DNA of 64,000 nt from NCBI GenBank assembly GCA_023453025.1, contig JAEXUD010000066.1:69282-133281 (forward strand). The letters run 5' to 3'. Each line of letters opens with the position of its first letter. The stretch's first letter is position 1. Source of the stretch: Bacillota bacterium (GTDB lineage Bacteria; Bacillota; Clostridia; Tissierellales; Sedimentibacteraceae). The notes under the pieces are model-generated. The model saw nothing but the letters and a program-made list of their open reading frames with translations. It was not told the DNA's origin and searched no databases. Made by a program: the position numbers and the translations under genes. This document shows positions 42,359-50,308 of the stretch, piece after piece.

Positions 42359-44098
42359 ATGATAAAAGTTGAAAACTTGTCCTACTCATTTCCACAAAAA
42401 AATCTATATAATAAGATTTCATTTACATTAGAAGATGGTCAGCATTGCGCTTTTATAGGCACAAGTGGAAGTGGAAAAAGCACACTGATAAATATAATTA
42501 TGGATCCAGAGGAATATATGTTTGACGGTAAGTTAGAGATAGACCCAAATTGCAGAATTGGGTATGTAAGTCAGTTCTCACAACTGGACAAACCAAAAGA
42601 AACTACTGTTTTTGAATATATAGGCGAAAAATTTATTAAGCTGCAAAATGAAATAACATCCATTTGTGCAGAAATGGAAACCTCTTCGGATATAGATACT
42701 TTGCTGGAAAAGTACCAGCAAGCACAAGACGCATTTGATGCAATTAATGGAGATGAATTTGAAAGCAACATTAATAAAAAACTAAATCTTGCAGACTTAA
42801 GTAATCATAAGGGTCTTATGATTTCTGAGCTTAGTGGCGGCGAATTTAAACTTATTCAAGTTATTAGGGAAATGCTTAATCGTCCTGACTTAATAATTAT
42901 GGATGAACCGGATGTGTTTTTAGACTTTGAAAATATTAATTCGCTTAAAAACCTGATTAATTCTCACAAAGAAACAATTTTAGTTATTACTCACAACAGG
43001 TATCTGTTGAATCATTGTTTTAATAAAATTTTACACCTTGAAAACATGGAACTCCAGGAATTCGATGGAACATATATTGATTATAACTTCTCATTACTGC
43101 AAGCTAAAATTGAGTTACAAGAGCTAGCTGCTGCCGATGATGAAGAAATCAAGAGAAACGAGATTCTAATCAATAAATTAAGATTTCTTGCAACTGAAGT
43201 TGCTGATGCATCTAAGGGAAGAGCCTTGAAAGCCAGAGTTAAAATTCAGCAAAGATTAATGGAACGCAGGATTAAGACACCATTTGTAGATATTAAACAG
43301 CCGGATATCAGTCTGGCTAGTGATAATAAAATCGAAGAAGCCATTGCTTTAAAAGTCAATGATTATAGTGTTGCCTTTGATGAAATACTTTTAGAAAATG
43401 TTAATTTTGAAATTAAATCTACTGATAAAGCAGCTCTTATCGGTCCAAACGGTACAGGAAAAACAACTTTATTGAAAGACATATATAAAAATGATCATGA
43501 TTCCATTGAAATAAACGGTGATGTTAAGGTTGCTTATTTATCTCAAAATCAAGGAGAAATACTAAACGAAAACAATACAATACTTGAAGAGTTTGCAGAT
43601 GTTGGATTTGAGACTTATCAGGAAATTAAATCATATCTTTCAAATTATTGTTTTAACGATAAGCTGATTAATCAAAAGATAGAATCTTTATCCGGCGGAG
43701 AAAAAAATATACTGCAATTAGCTAAAGTTTCAGCTAGTAAAGCGAACATGCTGCTGCTCGATGAACCTACAAGCCATTTGGACACCTACTCACAAATAGC
43801 ACTCGAAAAAGCAATTAAAAATTATAACGGTGCAATTTTAATGATTTCTCATGATTACAATTTTATAGTAAATTGTATGGATTATGTTTTAATCATTGAA
43901 GATAAGACAATCAGAAAAATGAGTATGCGTAAATTCAGACAGATGATTTATGCCAAACATTTTGATAAAGACTATTTAGAAATTGAACAAAAGAAAAAAT
44001 CCGTGGAAACAGAAATAACATTAGCTTTAAAAAACACTGATTTTGAGCTTGCAAAAAACTTATCTAAAAAATTAGAGGACCTGATTAAATTACTTTAA
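42359..44098 (+). CDS. ABC-F family ATPase (ribosome-protection type)
   Basis: 579 residues, two ABC domains in one chain and no membrane segments. Domain 1: Walker A GTSGSGKST, signature LSGGEFKL, Walker B LIIMDEPDVFLD. Linker about 230-320 (LRFLATEVADASKGRALKAR). Domain 2: GPNGTGKTT, LSGGEKNILQ, LLLDEPTSHLD, MISHDYNF. A basic C-terminal coiled extension (KKKSVETEITLALKNTDFEL) follows. ABC-F proteins of this size dislodge antibiotics from the ribosome (Lsa, Msr, VmlR types) or act as translation factors. Start at 42359 follows AAGAAAGG; a frame reaching 42284 would read through the attenuator hairpin. Confidence 0.88.
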   Translation: MIKVENLSYSFPQKNLYNKISFTLEDGQHCAFIGTSGSGKSTLINIIMDPEEYMFDGKLEIDPNCRIGYVSQFSQLDKPKETTVFEYIGEKFIKLQNEITSICAEMETSSDIDTLLEKYQQAQDAFDAINGDEFESNINKKLNLADLSNHKGLMISELSGGEFKLIQVIREMLNRPDLIIMDEPDVFLDFENINSLKNLINSHKETILVITHNRYLLNHCFNKILHLENMELQEFDGTYIDYNFSLLQAKIELQELAAADDEEIKRNEILINKLRFLATEVADASKGRALKARVKIQQRLMERRIKTPFVDIKQPDISLASDNKIEEAIALKVNDYSVAFDEILLENVNFEIKSTDKAALIGPNGTGKTTLLKDIYKNDHDSIEINGDVKVAYLSQNQGEILNENNTILEEFADVGFETYQEIKSYLSNYCFNDKLINQKIESLSGGEKNILQLAKVSASKANMLLLDEPTSHLDTYSQIALEKAIKNYNGAILMISHDYNFIVNCMDYVLIIEDKTIRKMSMRKFRQMIYAKHFDKDYLEIEQKKKSVETEITLALKNTDFELAKNLSKKLEDLIKLL

Positions 44099-44265
44099 AT
44101 CTGTATTGATGAAATTCATAAGAAAATTACAGTAAGCATTAATATTCAAATTTATACATTATGAGCAGTGGTAACCCATCCTGCTTTTTTTTATATTTAT
44201 TTAGGAGTATAATATTTGAAGTCGTTCCAGTTTCTTCATTTAGCTCCTCCAATTGTCAATAGAGA

Positions 44266-45006
44266 CTATTTAAAGGTATCATCAAACAATTCAACATTTG
44301 GCTCTAATTTATATATTACATTTTTACGTTCAACGATTATAGTAGCTTTTTTACTCAATTCTCCATCCTCTCTTATAGATAACAATAATGCTCTATTTGG
44401 ATTAATTGCAACTGGATTGCCAATCATTTTAAGCATTGAAAAATCTCCTGTTGTGTCACCATAAGCGTAGCTGTTTTTTAAATCAACATTATATTCTTTA
44501 ATCAGATTATTAAGTTCTCTCTGTTTGCTTTCAGAATCCCACATTTTCACTATTTCACCAGTGAACCTATTTTGTGAATCAACCTTATAAATACTACCTC
44601 TGAAATCTGTTACCTCATACTTTTCAGCCATTCTCGATACAAGAAAATCAGGACTTCCGGATATGAAAAAAACTTTATGATTTTGTTTTTTATGATATTC
44701 GATTTGATTTCTAGAATATTTATAGATCATATCACCATTGGATTTTATAACATGATCAGCAATATATTCAATATAAGACTTATCAAAGCCCTTAAGCTCA
44801 TCTAAGTAAACACCGGCTAAGCTTTCTAAGTATTCCTCAAAATCCCCATATCTTTTCTCCCACTCCAAATATACCTTTTTTACCTTAGCATACCAAACTT
44901 CAGGATCTATTACTTCAAAGGTTATAAGCTTTTGGAAGTGTTCTATCATCAAAGAATTTCTAAATATTGTACCATCTATATCGAAAAAAGCAGCTTTTGT
45001 CTTCAT
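44266..45006 (-). CDS. HAD-superfamily phosphatase (SerB-like, IB subfamily)
   Basis: 246 residues. Catalytic motif I FFDIDGTIF near residue 8-16, motif II ISGSPDF near 115, and motif IV YGDTTGDFSML near 200. This is the PSP-like HAD-IB class acting on small phosphomonoesters. It overlaps the upstream TetR gene in an ATGA arrangement and so is co-transcribed with it. The substrate is unknown. Confidence 0.9.
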   Translation of the reverse strand: MKTKAAFFDIDGTIFRNSLMIEHFQKLITFEVIDPEVWYAKVKKVYLEWEKRYGDFEEYLESLAGVYLDELKGFDKSYIEYIADHVIKSNGDMIYKYSRNQIEYHKKQNHKVFFISGSPDFLVSRMAEKYEVTDFRGSIYKVDSQNRFTGEIVKMWDSESKQRELNNLIKEYNVDLKNSYAYGDTTGDFSMLKMIGNPVAINPNRALLLSIREDGELSKKATIIVERKNVIYKLEPNVELFDDTFK

Positions 45007-45635
45007 ATTATCGCTCCGGTTTTACTTTGACATTGCTTTCTCATCAGATTAATGAGGGGAAACAATGCTCGCTGTCCCATCATAATTAATCCATCGCTTT
45101 CTTTCTTCATGCTCCACTGTGCCAAAACCCCCATAAGTGTTGTGCTGAAAATTTCAAAGAAGTCATCACAACTCATGTTAAGTTGAAAGTCACCATCACG
45201 TAATCCTTTGCGGAGCACTTTATCTATAAATTGTTGTTGTAGCTCTAAAGAGGTATTTTCTGTTGCCAACTCTTCATCAATCATCGCTTTCACATAGGAT
45301 TTAGTAAATGCATGACCATCCTTGTTTACATAGTTAAGGTAGGAAGTAACCGCGTTTTGGTAAAGTGTCACAGCGTTAAGGTTTTCATCGTAAATAAACA
45401 GCTTACTCAGTTCCTTGTTAAACCGTGAAGTTAGTTTAATAAGAATATCCTTTTTTGAAGTAAAATAGCTATAAAATGTGCCTTTTGCTACATCACAGGC
45501 TTTACATATCTGGCTAATGGTTACACAGTCATATCCATGCTCTTTCACTAACTTCATTGCCATGTCGGTTACCTTTTTTTCAGTTTCAAGCGCTTGCAAA
45601 TCGCGGTTGGTTGGCTTTTTTTCCATATAGAACAT
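45003..45635 (-). CDS. TetR-family regulator
   Basis: 210 residues. Helix-turn-helix at about 20-60 (GYDCVTISQICKACDVAKGT, FYSYFTSKKDIL). The ATG at 45635 has AGAGG five bases before it; an ATG three codons further in is also possible. It shares an operon with the HAD phosphatase and lies 165 bp behind the secreted flavin reductase on the same strand. The TetR-type palindrome at 47917-47929, in front of the reductase, is a candidate target. Confidence 0.92.
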   Translation of the reverse strand: MFYMEKKPTNRDLQALETEKKVTDMAMKLVKEHGYDCVTISQICKACDVAKGTFYSYFTSKKDILIKLTSRFNKELSKLFIYDENLNAVTLYQNAVTSYLNYVNKDGHAFTKSYVKAMIDEELATENTSLELQQQFIDKVLRKGLRDGDFQLNMSCDDFFEIFSTTLMGVLAQWSMKKESDGLIMMGQRALFPLINLMRKQCQSKTGAII

Positions 45636-45737
45636 CCTTTCCTCTTTTCATTCGATTTATTTTATCATACATTTTCTGAAACAACAAGCATGACGAAAAT
45701 TTTCAAATGAAGCTTTAAATAGAAAAGAATGTTCTTA

Positions 45738-45775
45738 ATAAAAGTGCAACGTATGAGTTTAAACCCATACGTTGC
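45738..45775 (-). terminator. Terminator of the flavin reductase gene
   Basis: GCAACGTATG and CATACGTTGC form a 10-bp stem around ten bases, followed on the minus strand by ACTTTTATT. It sits 25 bp after the stop at 45799. Confidence 0.75.
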
Positions 45776-45798
45776 AAGAGTAAAAATGAGAATAGGGT

Positions 45799-47886
45799 TT
45801 ACCTGTTGCTTACATAATTCGCTACAGACTCACCACAAACATATGCGCTGGTGAGAACCCAACCGTTGTTTGCTCCACCGTATGTTACATATGGTTTTTT
45901 TTCGGTGAAAAGAACACCTGCACAATCACTGCCGACGCAGAAAAGTCCCTCAATTGGTTCACCTGAGGTGTTAAGCACTTGTAATTTGGTATTTACATCC
46001 AGTCCTGCACAGGTGTTGTATGAGTAGCTTGCCATCTTTACGGCATAGTAAGGACCTTCACCAATGGTTTCGAGAAATTGAGCATCCTTACTAAACTGTT
46101 CATCTTTTCCATTTTCACAATAGTTGTTGTAGTTCTCAACCGTATTTTTTAGAACAGATGAATCTATGTCTATTGCTTTAGCAAGCTCCTCAATGGTGTC
46201 CGCCTTGAAGATGAAGCCCATCTCAATTCCTGCGTTTAATACATCATACGTTTCTGGTAAAGGAGTATTTACTGGTATGTCCCCTGTGTAACCAAGAAAA
46301 CCTGATGACACACCACCCAAGAAATGTTTGAATCCATTGTCACGCACGTCATTAATCTGGTCACTGCTCCAGATGCTATAGAAATTAGGACCTGCCAACC
46401 AAGGATCTAACATAGCTACACCTGTTTCTGCCGTGAAGCGTTCTCCTCGCACATCGACAGCCAAGCTGTTGGGAGTAATTCCAAGGAACATTGGAAGGTC
46501 GGCAACTGACCAAACGCTTTGCTTCCCTGTGTTAAAGCTTTTCTGACCTTCAACCTTGTTAATAGGAAAACCGTAGCTGTGAGGTATAAACATATCTGAA
46601 CCGGACATGTGTACCTCAGGAGCCATTCCTATGTTATAAGGTGCTGCCCCAATATCGAAGGCAGATTGTATCATCTTGCCGTCATTTCCATAAGATCCGT
46701 ATATTTTCCAAGCGCCCTTGAGTGGATAATATTCATCTGAAAGGTATTTGTTTGTCATTTCTCTATTTCCTAAAAAACCGCCTGTTGCTATAACAACTGC
46801 GTCAGCTTTGATTGTGTACTCGATACCGGTCACGCGGTTTTTTGCCTTTGCACCGACAACAGTGCCGGTCTCATCTGTTATAAGTTCATAGGCTTCTGTT
46901 TCGAGCATGTATTTTCCGCCCAAATTTGTATAATCTTCGACAAGTTTGTCAAAGTATGAGGCAATCTCACGCTTGTTATATCCGTAGGTAGGTGCATTGG
47001 GGTGTTCAGGTGATGTATTCGGGTACCATTGGAATTTAACTTTATACCAATCTGCAGGCGTAAATCCAGGTTTGGGGTCAAAATCGAACTTTGCTCCATG
47101 ATCAAGAGCTAGCCAGTCGAATGCCGGACCTGAATTTTCAAAATAGAGATCCAACATTTCTTTCTTACTGTCGCCTTCCGTATAATCTGTCCATGCTTTG
47201 TACATGGCATCTGCGTCAGTAAAATCTTCACCATTGTTGTATATTTCTTGTACACGTGGAGGATTGATGGATTGTATTTCGGAAGTGAGGGCAGTAGTGC
47301 CGCCGTAACGTCCCTGTTTTTCAATAACCAATACATCCGCACCTTCTTCTGCGGCACGAAGGGCAGTATACGTGCCGCCGCCACCCATTCCTATTACTAA
47401 CACCTGAGTTTCTAGTTCCTCGCTTCCACCTCTTTTTTCTTGTGTTTCTTTGAATGCATCGATAGCGGACTCTTCATTGCCAGCCGCTGCAAGTGCCTGT
47501 TTGATGCAGTCTTCAATTGCAATACGAGCTGCATTGCTGGTAACAGTTGCGCCACTGACCATGTCTACATTGATAGACTGACTATCAAGTATTCGCGGAA
47601 ACATAGTTGCTGCCACGGCGTCAATCATGGAAGCCGTGCTTCCGGAATCTTCGCCAAATGCGATGGACTCTATTGCATTTTCAGAAACTGTTACATTAAG
47701 TATATCAGGCCATGACATGTTGAAACCATAGGCCTGTGCAGTATATGTTCCTGGTGCCATCATAGCCTTAGGGGTGCTGTCAATGTTGACGGCAGCCGGT
47801 GGCTGTGTTGCATCCTGTTGCGTACATCCTGCTGCAGTAATCAGTATCAAGATTAAGCAAAGCAGCAAACTTAATTTTCTTTTCAT
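45799..47886 (-). CDS. Secreted FAD-dependent reductase lipoprotein with FMN-binding domain (fumarate/urocanate reductase type)
   Basis: About 695 residues. Start at 47886 follows AGAGGAG and gives a signal peptide with lipobox ITAAGC. Residues 35-140 are an FMN-binding domain with the flavinylation motif DMVSGATVTS, where the Thr would carry FMN covalently (added by ApbE). The C-terminal flavoprotein domain begins at about 160 with the FAD motif GMGGGGTYTALRAAEEGADV and GGTTALTSEIQS, and ends GVLFTEKKPYVTYGG. This layout is that of soluble fumarate/urocanate/acrylate reductases; the lipid anchor puts it outside the cell, as in extracellular electron-transfer reductases. The electron acceptor is not deducible. 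Confidence 0.92.
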   Translation of the reverse strand: MKRKLSLLLCLILILITAAGCTQQDATQPPAAVNIDSTPKAMMAPGTYTAQAYGFNMSWPDILNVTVSENAIESIAFGEDSGSTASMIDAVAATMFPRILDSQSINVDMVSGATVTSNAARIAIEDCIKQALAAAGNEESAIDAFKETQEKRGGSEELETQVLVIGMGGGGTYTALRAAEEGADVLVIEKQGRYGGTTALTSEIQSINPPRVQEIYNNGEDFTDADAMYKAWTDYTEGDSKKEMLDLYFENSGPAFDWLALDHGAKFDFDPKPGFTPADWYKVKFQWYPNTSPEHPNAPTYGYNKREIASYFDKLVEDYTNLGGKYMLETEAYELITDETGTVVGAKAKNRVTGIEYTIKADAVVIATGGFLGNREMTNKYLSDEYYPLKGAWKIYGSYGNDGKMIQSAFDIGAAPYNIGMAPEVHMSGSDMFIPHSYGFPINKVEGQKSFNTGKQSVWSVADLPMFLGITPNSLAVDVRGERFTAETGVAMLDPWLAGPNFYSIWSSDQINDVRDNGFKHFLGGVSSGFLGYTGDIPVNTPLPETYDVLNAGIEMGFIFKADTIEELAKAIDIDSSVLKNTVENYNNYCENGKDEQFSKDAQFLETIGEGPYYAVKMASYSYNTCAGLDVNTKLQVLNTSGEPIEGLFCVGSDCAGVLFTEKKPYVTYGGANNGWVLTSAYVCGESVANYVSNR

Positions 47887-47916
47887 TTTATTACTCCTCT
47901 TGTTTTTAAATTTCAC

Positions 47917-47971
47917 TGACCCTCGGTCATTGAGTTAAGTATATAATAGCATTTTGACACTTTATTGTCAA
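47917..47971 (-). promoter_or_regulatory. Promoter of the flavin reductase with TetR-type operator
   Basis: TTGACA (47971-47966), 17-bp spacer, TATTAT (47948-47943), then the palindrome TGACC-CTC-GGTCA (47929-47917) in the expected early transcribed region. TGACC/GGTCA palindromes are common TetR-family targets. Confidence 0.65.
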
Positions 47972-48007
47972 TCTATGTTTAAGGTGCGTAGGCAAGTGAT
48001 TTTTAGC

Positions 48008-48040
48008 AAAAAAACAGCCATGAAAGTTTTCTTCATAGCT
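48008..48040 (-). terminator. Terminator of the sigma/anti-sigma operon
   Basis: Minus strand: AGCTATGAA pairs with TTCATGGCT (one wobble), then GTTTTTTT. It lies about 150 bp after the anti-sigma stop. Confidence 0.75.
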
Positions 48041-48190
48041 TCTTTGCTGATAGACATTAAATTATTTATTGCTTATGGTTAAACTGGTAGTGAAAAACTA
48101 GAAGCACAAGGGTACGGGTGCCTTATATGCTCATTTGAAATGAAATAGAAAGCTTGAGAAATCATGATAAATTAGCTATTGAGCGCATTT

Positions 48191-49153
48191 TTATTCTACT
48201 AAAAAGTATCTCGTCATAATTATCCCAAACCAAAAAACAATTGCTATAAAAACATACAATAGAAACAATTCGGCTTTCCCCGTTGAAGAGCTTACATCTT
48301 TAATATTATTATCTGCTATCTTAAAATTGTCAGTAATCTCATTACCATCCTCGTCATAGAAAGATATGCCTGTAAGATGGTAATCATATAACGTATCTTC
48401 TTCGGATTCCATCAATAGAGTTTCGAGTTCATTAGTATTATAAAACTCTAAAAATTGGAGATTTGGCGTGTGGAATTTTAATGATCTTTTAACTCTGTAA
48501 TCCGATTGATATCCAGGTCTTGTATAAGCAGAATAGTCTAATCCATAATACTCTATCTCATTGGAAAGATTATAACCGCTTACAACAACAATTTTATTAC
48601 CTCTATCTTCAATGGGATAAAACTGCACGACCGATGAATACTTAGATGATTCAGTCCTAGTTTGAATGATCCTATATTTATTGTTAAATCCTTTAATAAA
48701 CTTTGCGATTCCGTTTATGGTTTCATGATTTTGGTCTTTAAAAGAAACAAAAAGAGCACCATCCATTTCTTTTGTTTCAAGAACATAAGCATCGATCCCT
48801 TTATCAAAAGGAGCTAAAAATTCAGTGATTGCGTATGACAAATCAGCTTTATCCATGGAATATTTAAATTCCATAGCATACAGCGAGTACGACAGAATTA
48901 ATGTCAAAATGATACTTATAGCTGCTGCAAGCAATCTGGTTTTTTTGACTTTCTTAAGAAATTTGAGTTCAGGCTTTGGAGCTTTATCGATTTCTCCAAT
49001 CTCTGTAACCATCTGATTATAGGTTTTCTTACACTCTGCACATGCTTTTAAATGTTCTTCGATTATCTGATTTGTATCTTCACTAGTAAGTTTTTCAATA
49101 TAGTTCGGAAGTAAATCCTGAACAATACTACATTTAATTTCCTTTTTCATCAT
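48191..49153 (-). CDS. Anti-sigma factor with zinc-finger domain
   Basis: 320 residues. An N-terminal zinc-binding anti-sigma domain (CSIVQDLLPNYIEKL, then EEHLKACAECKKTY: the H-x3-C-x2-C pattern) is followed by a membrane helix at about 73-93, a large extracytoplasmic region and a second helix at 297-318. This matches Bacillus-type anti-ECF factors that hold the sigma factor at the membrane until an envelope signal arrives. It overlaps the sigma gene by ATGA. Confidence 0.9.
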   Translation of the reverse strand: MMKKEIKCSIVQDLLPNYIEKLTSEDTNQIIEEHLKACAECKKTYNQMVTEIGEIDKAPKPELKFLKKVKKTRLLAAAISIILTLILSYSLYAMEFKYSMDKADLSYAITEFLAPFDKGIDAYVLETKEMDGALFVSFKDQNHETINGIAKFIKGFNNKYRIIQTRTESSKYSSVVQFYPIEDRGNKIVVVSGYNLSNEIEYYGLDYSAYTRPGYQSDYRVKRSLKFHTPNLQFLEFYNTNELETLLMESEEDTLYDYHLTGISFYDEDGNEITDNFKIADNNIKDVSSSTGKAELFLLYVFIAIVFWFGIIMTRYFLVE

Positions 49154-49635
49154 TTACTATCCTCCATCATTCTTTGTTTCCCCCTATAAAAAGTAACACG
49201 TGCCCAAGTCTCATTTCTTTGCAGAATTTCACCTATCTCCCGAAAACTTAATTCGCCTGTAAGTCTTAAATAAATAACTTCCCTCGTCTTTTCATCCATG
49301 CTATGAATTTTTTGATACAATTCGATTTTTGAGTCATTTTCCAGAATCAATTGTTCGACATTGTCACCAGTTGGGATAATATTGGAGAAATTATCAATTG
49401 ATCCTGATGAATGTCGGCTTAATTTTTTATATTCTTTGTACCATAAATGTTTTGCTATCTGACAAAGCCAAACGGATACCTTACTGTCTCCACGAAAGCT
49501 GTCATAAGTTTTAACGGCTTGGTAGAAGGTCTCTTGAGTCAATTCTTCAGATATATCAGCATTATGAGTAATGGAAAATAAATACTTGTATACGGTTTGG
49601 AAATAATCATTGTACAGTTTTTCTAAATCCTTCAC
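49150..49635 (-). CDS. ECF-type RNA polymerase sigma factor
   Basis: 161 residues. Region 2 (LYNDYFQTVYKYLFSITHNA, DISEELTQETFYQAV, VSVWLCQIAKHLWYKEYKK) and region 4 (VIYLRLTGELSFREIGEILQ, ETWARVTFYRGKQR) are complete. Translation starts at GTG (49633-49635) with GGAGGTGA in front. Partner of the anti-sigma protein; this pair typically controls envelope-stress genes, which may be elsewhere. Confidence 0.93.
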   Translation of the reverse strand: MKDLEKLYNDYFQTVYKYLFSITHNADISEELTQETFYQAVKTYDSFRGDSKVSVWLCQIAKHLWYKEYKKLSRHSSGSIDNFSNIIPTGDNVEQLILENDSKIELYQKIHSMDEKTREVIYLRLTGELSFREIGEILQRNETWARVTFYRGKQRMMEDSK

Positions 49636-49782
49636 TCATTCACCTCCTACTTATATGTGTCATAAAAAAAGAATTCGTTACAAAAAAGAAAATTTTTTTC
49701 TGTAATTGAATATTTGCATATTGTCTTACTTAAAATTATAAGATATTTCCAAATATTTATCAATGTAAACACAAGTTAACTT

Positions 49783-49817
49783 AAAAGGCCGACTCAAATA
49801 ATTGATCCAAGTCAGCC
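49783..49817 (-). terminator. Terminator-like hairpin upstream of the sigma gene
   Basis: GGCTGACT and AGTCGGCC pair (one wobble) on the minus strand, followed by TTTT. No intact gene lies just to its right, so it may have served a lost gene. Confidence 0.5.
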
Positions 49818-50033
49818 ATCTTATCCCTTAAAGCTGGAATTTGTCGGTTTCACATAATGCTTTAGTGACATTTATTTTTCACCATACTTCTCATTCAACA
49901 ATGTAATATTACTACCGTCTTTGTTTACTCTTTAACTGGTTAAATACATAATTTAATGTCCCACCAAGTATGACGATTATTAATAACGCAGGTTTAATCT
50001 CATGTATTAGCAACCCTCTACTCACTATACATG

Positions 50034-50226
50034 GTGAAGAAAAAATCCGTGGAAACAGAAATAGCATTAGCTTTAAAAAATACTGATTTTGAGCTTGCGA
50101 AAATTTTATCTAAAAAATTAGAAGAACTAATTAAAATACTTTAGATTTCGTATTTATGAATTTATAAGAAAATTACAGTTTTTTAAACATTAATATTCAA
50201 ATTTATACATTATTGCAGTGGTTAAC
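50034..50226 (+). pseudogene. Remnant of a second ABC-F gene (3' end only)
   Basis: Positions 50037-50226 match the last 36 codons plus about 75 bp of downstream sequence of the ABC-F gene (43991-44174) at high identity. The reading frame KKSVETEIALALKNTDFELAK continues only to an extra base near 50100, which causes a frameshift and a stop. Nothing of the two ABC domains remains. Confidence 0.75.
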
Positions 50227-50238
50227 TTATGCTGCATA

Positions 50239-50270
50239 AAATTAGCGTAGCAGTTTAAAACCGCTACGCT
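50239..50270 (-). terminator. Terminator of the U32 peptidase gene
   Basis: GCGTAGC / GCTACGC hairpin extended through the loop by GGTTTTAAACTG, followed by TAATTTT on the minus strand. It is about 40 bp past the stop at 50309. Confidence 0.65.
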
Positions 50271-50308
50271 GCAAAGTCTAGCTTTTAGGGGTAAGTTCTC
50301 ATTTTTCC

